Of a stretch of DNA of 64,000 nucleotides, positions 1 to 10,500 are shown piece after piece. The notes under the pieces were generated by a model. The model was not told the origin of the DNA. It did no database searches and saw only the letters and a program-made list of their open reading frames with translations. Origin of the DNA: Halobellus litoreus (GTDB lineage: Archaea; Halobacteriota; Halobacteria; Halobacteriales; Haloferacaceae); NCBI RefSeq assembly GCF_024464595.1, contig NZ_JANHAW010000005.1, forward strand, positions 58,539 through 122,538. The letters are read 5' to 3'. The first letter of the stretch is position 1. Every line of letters starts with the position of its first letter. Position numbers and translations under genes: made by a program.

Positions 1-2307
1 GAACGGCCACGTACCATTCCCGTTGAAGAACTCGAAGAGGGTCCGAGCGTCGTCAACCTCCTGCAGCCGTGTATCGAGTGTTTTCCTGTTCTCGAATTTC
101 TCTCTGACAGCATCAGCGAGCACACTATCGATGTTGCTTAGATACGTCCCTCGCGTCGTGTTATGGTCCGGCGTATAGAGCTTCGCGCCATAGAGGAGTT
201 CCTCGATCTCATCTTCGACGGTCTCCTCCTCCTGTTGTTGCTCGATACGGAGTTCTGCGCTAGCCCCCGGCTCCAATAACTTATCCAACGCAATCAGATG
301 CCGAATACTCTCGCGAAGGCCCTCTGAAAGCTCAATAACGATAAGGACGTCTTCAACGCCTTGGTCACCAACGTTCGCCTCCTGCCATCTTGTTCGTGAC
401 TCTTCTATTGTATCCGGGTCAGCCGCTAGTACCCTGGCAACTACACCATCGAAACGAGGTTCCGGTGAGGAGTCGACTTGGTCTAATACAGTGTAGCGGA
501 ACGTATACGGGGCGTCGGAGATCCCATCGATATTCCGCGTTCGGAGTGAATCATCCGCGGTCAACCGACCACGATCCGCCTCCCGAAGAATGTCCTCAAT
601 ATTGTACCGGACTTGATGTTGAGGAAGCCCTGCTGCCTCCCGGTGAATCTGATCCCAGAACTCGACAATCTCCTTCGACAGGATTCTATACGTCTGCGGT
701 TGGACACTCTCGTCGGTTCGAACGAAGTTGTCCTCCATCAGCGCTTTGAGGGCTTCCTCAACATCGCTTTCGAGCTGATCGATGTCAGTATCTACTGAGC
801 TAACCAGCAGCCGTGTGATGTTCTCCTTCGTTGTTGGGACGGCGTCGACCTGACCAAGGAGATAGAGAACTTTCGCGACACTCACCCCCATCTCGTCAGT
901 CGTGTTCTCGACTTTCTGGATCTGGTCCTTTGCCCACCCCGGAATGTCCGTTGTTTCGCGCTCAATCAAATCATAGATTTCATCCCACGCAACGACCGCT
1001 CCAGGCTCTTTCTGGGACCAATCAAAGCTGGTGAAGAGAGAACGAACGAGAATCAGCAGCGCTCGTCCCTGAACATACTCTCTGTCCACTTCCAAGTCTT
1101 CTTTCTTAAGACTCTGCATGACCTCGCGGAGCAACCAGAGGTCGTGTTCACGGAAGGGATACGCCTCTACGGGCTCTCCGACGTCGGTGTATTCTGAAGC
1201 GTCGGCAAGTTCTAACTCGAAGTCAGGAGCCCGTTCGAGCAAGTCGTGTACTGTGTTCGCCCCGGAATCTGACTTTCGGAGCCACCGCTTTCTGACTATG
1301 ATCTCGGTATCGGCACCCCGGAGCGGAATTTCGTTCGTGTACCACGCCTCAGGATCGACCTCTCCCATGAAATCCTGCTGCATGTCCCGCAGCGACCACT
1401 GTCCTGTTCCCAAAATTGGGGGGTTAATGTCGGCGATGAGTGTGTCGACCGTCTCCAGGAACTCTCGATAGCGGTGTTGCTGGTCACCGACGTAAATGGC
1501 GACTTCGTCGAGCCCGATGAGGAACTCGTACGTTTCGCCTGATTCCTGTAAGTAGCGCTTCGTTCGGTCCAGCCGTTCTACGAGTTCATCGGGTGTGAAC
1601 GCCTCAGTACTGATCCGTCCCGTGGCTTGCTCGATTGATTCCCTGACGCCATCTTTTGTTGCATAGGACGTGCCGTCAGTCTCGTCCATCTCGGGAAGTG
1701 CTTCATAGAGCCATGGACGGAGCGCAGCCTTGTCTTGTGCTGCTTCCTCTATCGACATTCCATCGTGTTCTACAGAGCGTACGGCTTCCCAGAGCCCATG
1801 CTCGATCTCTAGTGTCCACGCCCACTCGAGTAACCAGAGTGGGTCAGTCGGGTAGTTGAGCTGATTCCCCAACTCCTCGTAGATCAGGAGCGAGAGCGTT
1901 GAGTCACGAACCTTGTCCCGGTCGAGAAGGTTCATGAACAGGGGGACCAGGTGGTCGATGTGGGACGAATTGAGCCGGTCTCTGAATTCCTTGAACCCAG
2001 AGAATTGGCTCGACAGCTTTGGAGCGACCGTTTCGAGCCCCTCGATCTCGCCGGTCGCGATTCCGATCAGCTTCAGAAGGTGCGTTTTCCCGGATCCGAA
2101 GGTGGCATGGACATACCGGAAGCGTGGCTGTGATCCTGTACTGTTGACGACTTCTCCAAGTTCTGTGAGTACCTTTCGAGCGCTATCAGTCTCGTAGAAC
2201 TCGTCGATGTCGCGTTCGGCTTGGCCGATTTCGTTGACTTTCTGTACTTCTTCGAGTTCTCGCGTCGGCGAACGAGCAAACAGTGATTCAAGTGTCGTAT
2301 CAGTCAT
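1..2307 (-). CDS. Second BrxC/PglY-type BREX ATPase, 3' end beyond the window
   Basis: An open frame runs without a stop from an ATG at 2307 to position 1, giving at least 769 residues. It shows a P-loop GSGKTHLL at about residues 69-76 and an acidic Walker B-like GLDEV near residue 265. This layout matches BrxC/PglY ATPases of BREX phage-defence systems, in which a large AAA-like ATPase works with the PglX methylase and PglZ. Its start overlaps the end of brxB by 8 bases, so it is translated in the same operon. Its sequence differs clearly from the BrxC at 2923-6624, so it is a diverged second copy, as described for type 5 BREX. PglZ would be expected next, left of the window. The family call rests on motifs and neighbours. 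Confidence 0.8.
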   Translation of the reverse strand, partial: MTDTTLESLFARSPTRELEEVQKVNEIGQAERDIDEFYETDSARKVLTELGEVVNSTGSQPRFRYVHATFGSGKTHLLKLIGIATGEIEGLETVAPKLSSQFSGFKEFRDRLNSSHIDHLVPLFMNLLDRDKVRDSTLSLLIYEELGNQLNYPTDPLWLLEWAWTLEIEHGLWEAVRSVEHDGMSIEEAAQDKAALRPWLYEALPEMDETDGTSYATKDGVRESIEQATGRISTEAFTPDELVERLDRTKRYLQESGETYEFLIGLDEVAIYVGDQQHRYREFLETVDTLIADINPPILGTGQWSLRDMQQDFMGEVDPEAWYTNEIPLRGADTEIIVRKRWLRKSDSGANTVHDLLERAPDFELELADASEYTDVGEPVEAYPFREHDLWLLREVMQSLKKEDLEVDREYVQGRALLILVRSLFTSFDWSQKEPGAVVAWDEIYDLIERETTDIPGWAKDQIQKVENTTDEMGVSVAKVLYLLGQVDAVPTTKENITRLLVSSVDTDIDQLESDVEEALKALMEDNFVRTDESVQPQTYRILSKEIVEFWDQIHREAAGLPQHQVRYNIEDILREADRGRLTADDSLRTRNIDGISDAPYTFRYTVLDQVDSSPEPRFDGVVARVLAADPDTIEESRTRWQEANVGDQGVEDVLIVIELSEGLRESIRHLIALDKLLEPGASAELRIEQQQEEETVEDEIEELLYGAKLYTPDHNTTRGTYLSNIDSVLADAVREKFENRKTLDTRLQEVDDARTLFEFFNGNGTWPF

Positions 2308-2926
2308 CGAGATACACCTCGGTGATTTTCTCGTCAATTCGGTGGGCCGGGTAGTAGTGGCGTGCGTCCTCGTTGAAGAAGCTCAATTTCCCGCCTCTAA
2401 TCGAACCCGGGAACGGGATTCCGATTGTAGTATTCACGTTTCGGCGGTCCATCTCATCGAGCAGCTCTGAGGCGCGGGTGAACGGATAGAGGCTTCCGAG
2501 GTTCACCAGCAGAAGGATATGCTGCTGCGCGTTCTCGCCTTTGAGTTGTCCTTCGACGAGTTTCCCGATGAGTTCGTCAGCTAGACTCGTTTCGAGTGTC
2601 TCCGTTACTGCGTTCGTGGTGGTCCGCTCAAGAGGCCCGAGATCGAGTGTGGTTTCGAAAACACGCGTCTCGGGCATCAGGTGATCGAGCCGAACACACT
2701 CGACTGTGAGTTCGTTGCCGGCCTGGTTCTCGATGCCAGCCCAGTTCGTCAGTGTATCTGGTGTTTCGGGGTCTGCCCACTGAACTAACCGTTCCGTCAC
2801 CCGGTGTTCAACAGATGGTTCGACTGGCACCATGACGAAGGGATTTCGAATTCCTCGCCGTTCGCCACTTGCGAAGTCGACCAATTCCTCGGTAAATCTC
2901 TTGAGCGGGTTTCGCGTCGACGTCAT
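2300..2926 (-). CDS. brxB: BREX protein BrxB (DUF1788-like)
   Basis: The 208-residue product has no membrane segment and no nucleotide-binding motif. Its size, its place between two BrxC-type ATPases, and the segment ILLLVNLGSLYPF followed by a GKLSFFNEDARHYY stretch near the C-terminus fit BrxB (DUF1788). BrxB is a small core component of BREX whose biochemical role is not settled. The ATG overlaps the brxC stop by 4 bases and the stop overlaps the next start by 8 bases, so translation is coupled. The family assignment comes from recognised pattern and context, not from a search. Confidence 0.8.
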   Translation of the reverse strand: MTSTRNPLKRFTEELVDFASGERRGIRNPFVMVPVEPSVEHRVTERLVQWADPETPDTLTNWAGIENQAGNELTVECVRLDHLMPETRVFETTLDLGPLERTTTNAVTETLETSLADELIGKLVEGQLKGENAQQHILLLVNLGSLYPFTRASELLDEMDRRNVNTTIGIPFPGSIRGGKLSFFNEDARHYYPAHRIDEKITEVYLDD

Positions 2927-5900
2927 TTGATAATCACACCTCCATCGATCTGTTCGATCGTCAGCTTCCTCGACTTCACGAGACGCTCAAATTGGCTCTT
3001 GAGTGCAGACTCATCGCCGAATAGCACACCTACGCCTTCGATTTCCTCGGGTCGAGTCCCACCGACCAACTGCTCTACAGTCTCGTACTTTTCTCGATAC
3101 GTGTCGACTCGGTCCTCAGTGAGGCTGTCCCAATCCGTCGTTGAGGATACCGTCCCGAGCGCTCGTTTCAATGTGCGTTCGTCATGAGTTCCTGGTTCCC
3201 GGTTCGTTAGCGCACTAATGCAGGCTTGGATGCTTTCATGTGTATCTTTGAAGTGCCGAAGTGGGCGGAGATATCCGGACTGGAATCCATCGTGAACGCT
3301 GTGCTCAGGGAGCTGTAGGGGCGGGATCAGCCATTGATGCCCCTCGAGTTCCGTCACTAGCGATTTCGCGTTGGTCTCTGCCACTTGAGCCGACCAATCC
3401 TCTTCAAGCGCTGAAATTGCAGTCAATCGGGCATCCAGTGACTGATCAAAGGACTGCCAGCCCTCCTGCATCCACCACTCCCGACCAGACTCGTTTTCGA
3501 GCTGTTGGCTCAGTTGGTCCAGTGCGTCGTAGAACGACTGGCTAAGCCAGTCAATCTCCAGCTCTCTGAACCGCAGTAGCCCGTCGAGTTGTAATAGATA
3601 GGATTCTCTGGAATCCCATCGATCCTCAACCGCAGTCAACCACTCTTCATCACTCGCCACTTGATCGATTATCTCTTCCCAGTCCGTATCGTCAGCAGCG
3701 ATTGCGTCGGCGCGAGATTCTGCGCTATCCGCCAGTTCAGAGAGCGCATTGCTGAATGACGCAACCAGAGAGACGAGTGCATCGCTCTCTATTTCAGTCT
3801 CTGTACTGACTTCTGTCGTCTCTGCAAGCGTGCGCGCTTGCCTCTTGACCGACTCATTCAGTTCTTCAAGGGCAACGATTCCCTCGTCGACCGTTTGAAT
3901 CGGGTCGATGATCCCAGCATCGATGAACTGTTCCTTGAGCGACGTCGACGACGGTGCCGTTCGCAGCTTGATTTCCATCTGCTGAGAGAGCGTCAGCAGT
4001 TCATCCGCAGCGAGAGCCTCTCCGTCCTCTGCAACGGGACGGAACTCTCCCGCACGACACAGCCCCCAGAGGACCGCCGTTACTGCCGGCTTGACCTCTC
4101 CGTAGAACGGCGTCTCCTCGGTGATTTTCTCGAAGAGCGCTGGCAGACCCATCTCGTTGTCATGGTCAACCAGCGTTCGACCGACGGCGCCTCGAATCTC
4201 TTTCGCAATCGTCCCCATCGTGGACACCTCCGCATCTGGTGTTGGGACATCGATTTTCTGTGCCCACTCCGGGTACTCCTCGTCGTCGTTGAGTCGCTTT
4301 AGCTCCGAGAGGTAGCTCTGGTCCACCTCGAGCATGACGGGATGGAAGAACGAGGGATAGGCACGGTTGATGCACTCTTTGACCGCAGACTCGAGACCAC
4401 GTGGTTCCTGAGATTCAACCTTGTACGAGCCATCTTTGAGCGCGCTCGCGAGCTTACTTTTCACCCTGTCCGCTGCATCGTCGACGTCGCGGGCTATCGT
4501 ATCGGGTGTTTCCGTCTCGGCCGTCGCTTCGTGGAACGACCACCACTCGATGAGCTGGCTTCGGAGATCATCCAATCCATCCTCCTTGACCGACCAGTAG
4601 ATCGTTCCCTCGTTGACTTTCTTCGAGTCGACATCAGGTCGCACACCCCGGATAACCACAGTGGCTTCGAGGGCACCCTCGTGTTCGTCCGCCCCATCTA
4701 GTGGTTGTCCATCGATGGAGAAGTTGTACGAGATGGGGTAGTTGTCGCCGTCCCCACCGTAGGGAACCGACGTTGGGAGATTCAGACGAGGGCTGATGTC
4801 CGCCCAGAGTTCATTGTCGAAAGCGGTGATAATCTCGTCCCAATCTGGGTTCTTGCGGTTCTTGCGTGCCTCTTCGATGATCTCTCGTTCCTCTCGATCC
4901 GTGATTCGAAGGAGAGGACCGTCCTCGGCCGTGTTCGGCCTGATGTACTTGTCGAGGTTCTCCAGTGAATTCTGGACCTGGTTTCGGACGGTCGTCCGCG
5001 GCTGCCCGTTGAGGTCGTCCATTACCGCAACCGCGATGTTGGCGTCGTTCTGTGGGACTGAGTCGGGTACGTACGAGAGGAGCAAGACCGCTTTTGCGAC
5101 CTTGAGATCGAAGTCAGTCGTGTCTTCGTCGGCTTCGATCTCTTCCAGGACTTCGATCTCGTTGGGGATGATGTCCTCGAGCTCGTACCGAATCAGGTCA
5201 TAGAAATCGACGAGGCTGATGAGGGACAGCTCGTCTTTGCTTTCGTCGCGCATCCATCGGTCTCGGAGTCCGGCAACGATGGCGAGAATCGCTCTCGCTG
5301 TTCCAGAGAAGATCGACTTCGTCGAGTCGGCCAACTCGTTCCGAAGGTTCGAGAGTATCTCCAGGAAGAGCGCCGGCTGGTAGGGCAGGAGCGGATAGAA
5401 CTGCACGAACTCCTTTTCCTTGACTCGATTGAGAGGGGGCTCCGTGTTCTGCCCGACCTCTGAGTAGACGAACGTAGATGTCGGATGTACCCGCGCCGTC
5501 AGTGCTTCTGACTCAACCCAGTCTGTTCCTTCTTCGGTCTTCTCGAGGAGGCGACGTTGAACGATTTCCCCGACGTGATGACTTGGCAAGTGGTACTGGT
5601 GGGGGAACCGGTCTTTGAGAATCCCGAAGTCGAGTTGCTTCGCGGCAAGTCCTGGTCGGACGTCCTCGATTTGGGACTGCGCTGTCGCGACCATCTGGAT
5701 GTTCCCCTCGCCAATTGTATCGATACTCTCCGCGAGCGCGTTGAGTTCCGAGAGACGCTGGTAGTCCCCTCCGATGAAGAGCGTCACTTCGTCGACGAGG
5801 AGGACGATCTTTACCGGCTTCTCAGGCTCCGCCTCGAGATCTTGCCGATAGGACTCGACGGCTTCGACAGCCATCCGCTGACCGATATCCTGGCGTTGGA

Positions 5901-6624
5901 TGTCCGCTAACCCATCTGCAGTTCCTGTCTCTCGTTCGACGAGCTCCTCTAGGACGAGATCAGAGAGGGTTCGGTACTGTTGGACGTCGTCCCACGAGTA
6001 CTGATTCGCGTTGGGAACGCCTTCCTCTTTGAGGACCTCTTTCGTGAGTTCGTCACGCTGATCCCACGTTCCCTGATTCTGGTACCACTCCTCGAAGAAT
6101 GCGACGTCGAGTCGGTTCGAGAGGCCTCGCGCCTGATAGACTGCTTGGAGGATAATCTCACTGAAGCTCTGTTCCCGGACGCTCTGGTACTTCAGGAGGT
6201 TGATTGGGAGGGGGACGAGACGGTACTCGTCGAGCATCGAGGACCATGTCTCGTAGAGGTCGCTGTAGGCGCTATCTGAATCCAACCGATTCCAGACCTC
6301 CTTTCTGTCTTCCTCTTCGAGATCTGCAGACGCGGTGAGGAGGTTGAGGACGGTCAGCAGGTGGCTCTTCCCGCTGCCGTAGTACCCGTAGAGCCAGTGA
6401 TTGGCTCCTTTCCGCATCTCCTCGTCGTGGCCGTGAATTCGAGTAAAGAAGTCCCGAAGGAAGTTCTCTGAGGCATCTGTGATGTGGTAGGTGTCGAGGT
6501 AGTGGCGGTAGAGCTGATCGCGATGAGCGGCTCTGTCTTCGTCTTCCTCGAACTTCCGGTCGATACGAATCGACTCCTCGAAGGTCGCGTCGTTTTTCTC
6601 GAACAGGCCGTCGATGGAAGTCAT
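2923..6624 (-). CDS. brxC: BREX ATPase BrxC
   Basis: This 1233-residue protein has the characteristic GYYGSGKSHLL P-loop at about residues 80-90 and a Walker B-like LLVDEVTLF near residue 275. Both are typical of BrxC, the large ATPase of BREX. The remainder is long, acidic and rich in helices, with DUF6079-like character. BREX blocks phage DNA replication and marks host DNA by PglX-dependent methylation; BrxC is essential in tested systems. It follows brxA with a 4-base ATGA overlap and precedes brxB with the same overlap, so brxA-brxC-brxB and the second ATPase form one leftward operon. The length is in the family range and no lesion is visible. Confidence 0.92.
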   Translation of the reverse strand: MTSIDGLFEKNDATFEESIRIDRKFEEDEDRAAHRDQLYRHYLDTYHITDASENFLRDFFTRIHGHDEEMRKGANHWLYGYYGSGKSHLLTVLNLLTASADLEEEDRKEVWNRLDSDSAYSDLYETWSSMLDEYRLVPLPINLLKYQSVREQSFSEIILQAVYQARGLSNRLDVAFFEEWYQNQGTWDQRDELTKEVLKEEGVPNANQYSWDDVQQYRTLSDLVLEELVERETGTADGLADIQRQDIGQRMAVEAVESYRQDLEAEPEKPVKIVLLVDEVTLFIGGDYQRLSELNALAESIDTIGEGNIQMVATAQSQIEDVRPGLAAKQLDFGILKDRFPHQYHLPSHHVGEIVQRRLLEKTEEGTDWVESEALTARVHPTSTFVYSEVGQNTEPPLNRVKEKEFVQFYPLLPYQPALFLEILSNLRNELADSTKSIFSGTARAILAIVAGLRDRWMRDESKDELSLISLVDFYDLIRYELEDIIPNEIEVLEEIEADEDTTDFDLKVAKAVLLLSYVPDSVPQNDANIAVAVMDDLNGQPRTTVRNQVQNSLENLDKYIRPNTAEDGPLLRITDREEREIIEEARKNRKNPDWDEIITAFDNELWADISPRLNLPTSVPYGGDGDNYPISYNFSIDGQPLDGADEHEGALEATVVIRGVRPDVDSKKVNEGTIYWSVKEDGLDDLRSQLIEWWSFHEATAETETPDTIARDVDDAADRVKSKLASALKDGSYKVESQEPRGLESAVKECINRAYPSFFHPVMLEVDQSYLSELKRLNDDEEYPEWAQKIDVPTPDAEVSTMGTIAKEIRGAVGRTLVDHDNEMGLPALFEKITEETPFYGEVKPAVTAVLWGLCRAGEFRPVAEDGEALAADELLTLSQQMEIKLRTAPSSTSLKEQFIDAGIIDPIQTVDEGIVALEELNESVKRQARTLAETTEVSTETEIESDALVSLVASFSNALSELADSAESRADAIAADDTDWEEIIDQVASDEEWLTAVEDRWDSRESYLLQLDGLLRFRELEIDWLSQSFYDALDQLSQQLENESGREWWMQEGWQSFDQSLDARLTAISALEEDWSAQVAETNAKSLVTELEGHQWLIPPLQLPEHSVHDGFQSGYLRPLRHFKDTHESIQACISALTNREPGTHDERTLKRALGTVSSTTDWDSLTEDRVDTYREKYETVEQLVGGTRPEEIEGVGVLFGDESALKSQFERLVKSRKLTIEQIDGGVIIK

Positions 6625-7460
6625 GCTGAACCCTCTGCGAGCATCGTGTAGAAGTCGTCGACGGGTTCGAACCAGACGCGACTCCGGGCTTCGTGGTGTG
6701 TCCAGCCCTCATATCCTGCCAGACGCTTGCTCTGCGGTTCCCAGTACTCTTCGGACTGGAACAGGTAGAGCCAGCCAATCGGCTTCGTGAGCCACTCGTC
6801 GCCGTTCTGAGCCCAGGAGTAGTAGGCCGCAACTTGGAGGGGAACGTCGCCGACTTTTGGAGGTTGACCGGCGGTCTCGGTCTTCCCTTCAAGCACACCG
6901 ATATCACGAAGGGCAGACCTGAGTCCCTGTATCCATCGTTTCTGTGTTGATTCCGAGTACTCTAGCGGCTCGCCAGCTTTGTCGCGGAACTCGTCGAGGA
7001 TGTTGAGAACAGTATCCGTCTCAAAGTTGAGTGAGGAGGGCCCTTGTTTCATCAGTCGGCGGAGGTACTCGTGGACGACATAGCGGGCCAGTCCGTCGTG
7101 GTTGATGAGATAAAGGAAGAGGACCTGTGCCTGATCACGCTCGTTTCGACATTGGTCTAAGATCTCTGGAAGCACCGGGACCGATGGAAGTCCTTCACCT
7201 GCTGACTGAAGCCGTGCCCGAATTGCGATAAGTGGCTTTTCAGCGCTGTTCCGACTGCTTCGGTTCGCGACCCGTTCGTCGTACCAGATCTCCTTGACCG
7301 ACGTCCAATCGAGTTCGTCCGCGTAGAGAGATGCGATATCGTGCGTTCTCTCGGCTTGGATCCCGCAATGAGTCAAATCCGTAGTGATCTTCGATTCGGG
7401 GAGTCTCCCAACGAGAGATGGAAGCCATGAGTCCAACTCCCCGTTTCGACCTGTAGCCAT
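6621..7460 (-). CDS. brxA: BREX protein BrxA (DUF1819-like)
   Basis: The 279-residue product is the first gene of the leftward BREX operon. It has the helical pattern of the BrxA/DUF1819 family, including the segment FLYLINHDGLARYVVHEYL near residue 118. BrxA is a small core BREX protein with reported DNA-binding ability in other systems. Its stop overlaps the brxC start by 4 bases. The ATG at 7460 lies 121 bases from the pglX start on the other strand, so expression probably begins in that shared gap. Family identity is inferred from position, size and pattern. Confidence 0.82.
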   Translation of the reverse strand: MATGRNGELDSWLPSLVGRLPESKITTDLTHCGIQAERTHDIASLYADELDWTSVKEIWYDERVANRSSRNSAEKPLIAIRARLQSAGEGLPSVPVLPEILDQCRNERDQAQVLFLYLINHDGLARYVVHEYLRRLMKQGPSSLNFETDTVLNILDEFRDKAGEPLEYSESTQKRWIQGLRSALRDIGVLEGKTETAGQPPKVGDVPLQVAAYYSWAQNGDEWLTKPIGWLYLFQSEEYWEPQSKRLAGYEGWTHHEARSRVWFEPVDDFYTMLAEGSA

Positions 7461-7581
7461 ACTATGACGAGACCGTGGTATCTACTTAGAAGTTCTTGTG
7501 AAGATCTCTGGGCGAATTAACGGATGGCAAGGGAACTTTGATGTGGACTCATTATGAGGTAAGAGACAAGAGCGATACATC
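7461..7581. promoter_or_regulatory. Divergent BREX promoter region
   Basis: This 121-base gap separates the starts of brxA (leftward) and pglX (rightward) and must hold both promoters. It is AT-richer than the BREX genes on its left. No convincing consensus TATA box or operator palindrome could be fixed by eye. Confidence 0.6.
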
Positions 7582-10500
7582 ATGTCAGGACAATCTTCTC
7601 TTGAGGCGAAAGCACAATTGGACAAAGCAGAGCGTGAGCATCTCGAAGACGTTGTTACCAATTTGAGGAAAACCGTTGAGAAGGATATTGAGTATCAGCT
7701 TGAACATTCGTACGAGCTAAATAGCGAGGATGGGGGCAAAGGTCTCTCTGACGAAGAGGCAGCTACTAGAGCAGAGTTGGTTACTGCTGTTGAACGAGAG
7801 GATGGCGACAAATCTTGGGAGGTGAAATTTGAACGTTATGTGATGGGCGTTGGTTACACAATTGTTAACCGACTCACTGCCCTGCGTTGTATGGAGGTCC
7901 GGGGATTTATCGATCGCCCAGTCACTCAATTTGGGGATTCGGGGACGACTCCAGCAGCTGAAAGGCTTGAGACGGATGAATTCCTAGGGCCAAACGAGGC
8001 TATTATTGAAGCTTATGATAGGGAATGTGAAAAGCTATCCGAAGAAATCGAGATTCTCTTTGATTCTGACTCACCATACAGCATAATTGATCCTGATGTG
8101 GATATTTTTGAAGAGCTATGCCTTGCGCTTGATGATGTACCCGAGGAGCTCTGGCGAGCAGACGATGTTCTTGGATGGGTTTACGAATATTACAATACTC
8201 CTAAGCTCCAAGAAGTTCGAAAGAAAGCTCGGCAAGGAAAGCTAAAAGCGGACGATGTCCCAGCGGCGAATCAGTTCTATACCCCACATTGGGTCGTGAG
8301 ACAGCTCACCGACAATTCACTGGGGAAAATGTATCTTGAAAGCAAAGATGAATTCCATTCAACGGTCGATCAACAATCTCATCTATCTATGTCGGAGAGA
8401 AAAAACCGAACTCCACATATTCAGGATTCACCATCGGTTTCGGATTATTGCACGTATTTGATCCCTTCTGAGACAAACCAGGATGTTACTGACTTCCAAA
8501 ATGTAGAAGAAATCCGAGTAATAGACCCTGCATGCGGGAGTGGGCATTTCCTACTTTACGCATTTGATGTTCTAGAGCGTATTTGGCGGACTGAAACAGA
8601 GATACCACCTGAGGATATTCCCAGAAAAATTCTCCGGCATAATCTATTTGGGGTTGATCTAGACATGCGGGCTTGTCAATTAGCTGCATTTAATCTCTAT
8701 CTTAAGGCAAGGACCCGCACCGAGGCTGAAGGAAAGTCTTCCTTTGAAATGCCAAATATTGGCGTTGTTTGCGCAGATGCACGAATTGCAAACTTCGATG
8801 ACGCAAGGGAACTATTCGAGGAAGTGAGTGGTGAAAAAGATGAATTACATAAGGCACTCGAAAGTCTCATCGACCAATTCGAAGATGTTCATGGTATCGG
8901 GGGGCTCTTAGACGTCAGAGGGACTCTGTCCGAACAATTTTTGGAAACTCAATCAGATACGCTTCAGACTACATTTGAAGACGACTGGGACGCGGATCTA
9001 ACTCTACAAAGCTTCCTGAATACACTTCAAGATGCTATAGACAAACGAATAAATGGAGACTCGTTTGCAGCCCAAGATTTGAAAAGTTTCGTGCGCCTTC
9101 TGTCAGTTCTTGCACAGGATTATGATGTTGCTCTTATGAATCCTCCATATGGATCAGCACAACGCGGTCGAATGCCTCAAACAGTCAAGTCGTACGTTGA
9201 AGATCATTACGACTATGCTCCTCAGTATTACCTGAACTTTTTCGAAGTCTGTGATCAGATATCAAAAGAAGACGGCCGAGTCGGTATGCTCGTCCCGCGA
9301 TCCTTTATGTTCAGTCGGCGTTATCAGAGTTTTCGAGATGATTTTATTGGGAATAAAGGTTCGTTCGACTTTCTTGCCGAATTCGGAGAAGGAATCTTGG
9401 ATAACGCCACTGTTCGAACTGTCGGAACTGTTGTTAGAACGAGTGGGACAGGAGGTAGTCAGGGAGACTTTTTCCGACTCCATGACATTCCTACAGAACA
9501 AAAAGAGGAGACTTTTCTTAATACCGCATTTGGTTCGGATATTTCTGATGATGTTCAACGTCATTACCGGCTTCCGCTGGAAGATTTTAGCAAGATCCCG
9601 GGATCACCACTTAGTTACTGGACTCCTGATGAAATTAGAGAATTTCACAATACCGAATTAAAGATAGATCCTGAAGCTGCTAAAGTCGATGGGGAAGCAG
9701 TATGTAGGGTCAAAACTGGAATTCAAACTGGGAAAAACCCAAGATTTGTCAGACGACACTGGGAAGTTAATGATGCCGAGGGCTTTGTTCCATATGCTAA
9801 AGGTGGTGAAGAAGCCTGGATTGCGCCCCATATCGATCGTTGTATTAATTGGTTTTCTGATGGTGCTGAGGTAGAGCGATACAAAGGTTCAAAAATTTAT
9901 AATGAGGATTTCTTTGAGAGAGAAGGTTTGACTTGGACCTATAGTAAGGAAACAGGTCGAAGATTTGGTTATTACCCCCCCGGAGGGATATTCGATATTA
10001 TGGGGTCAATGATATTCCCTCAAAGTGTACCTACTTGGACACTGATGTCGGCTCTAAATTCGACGCTCTATCATGGAATTTTCCTTTCCCTAACACCCGA
10101 AAGAAATTGGAAAGTAAGCGACGTAGGGCGGATTCCATGGCACAAAAAGTTTGAAGAACAGAACGATCTGCTAGAAGCTGCTTCTATCGATCAATATGAT
10201 GTGTCTATTGCATCTAGTGAGGGTGACCCTACGAGTCCATTCTACGTCGCCCCTTCAGTCTATCCTGGTAATCGAGAGTATTTCTATGATCACATATATA
10301 CGGAGGATTCCAGTCCCCAAGACAGGGAACTATCTTCGGATATGAGCTTGAGTCAGCTATCTAAGTCTGCAAAAATTACTAAGCTAAACCGAGAACAGAC
10401 TCTGGAAGAGAGTGCGAGCGAGATTGACGATCTAATGTTCAGCGTGGCTGGTGTATCAGAGTCCACAAAAGAACAGTTACTCCAAGAAATCGCTCTAAGG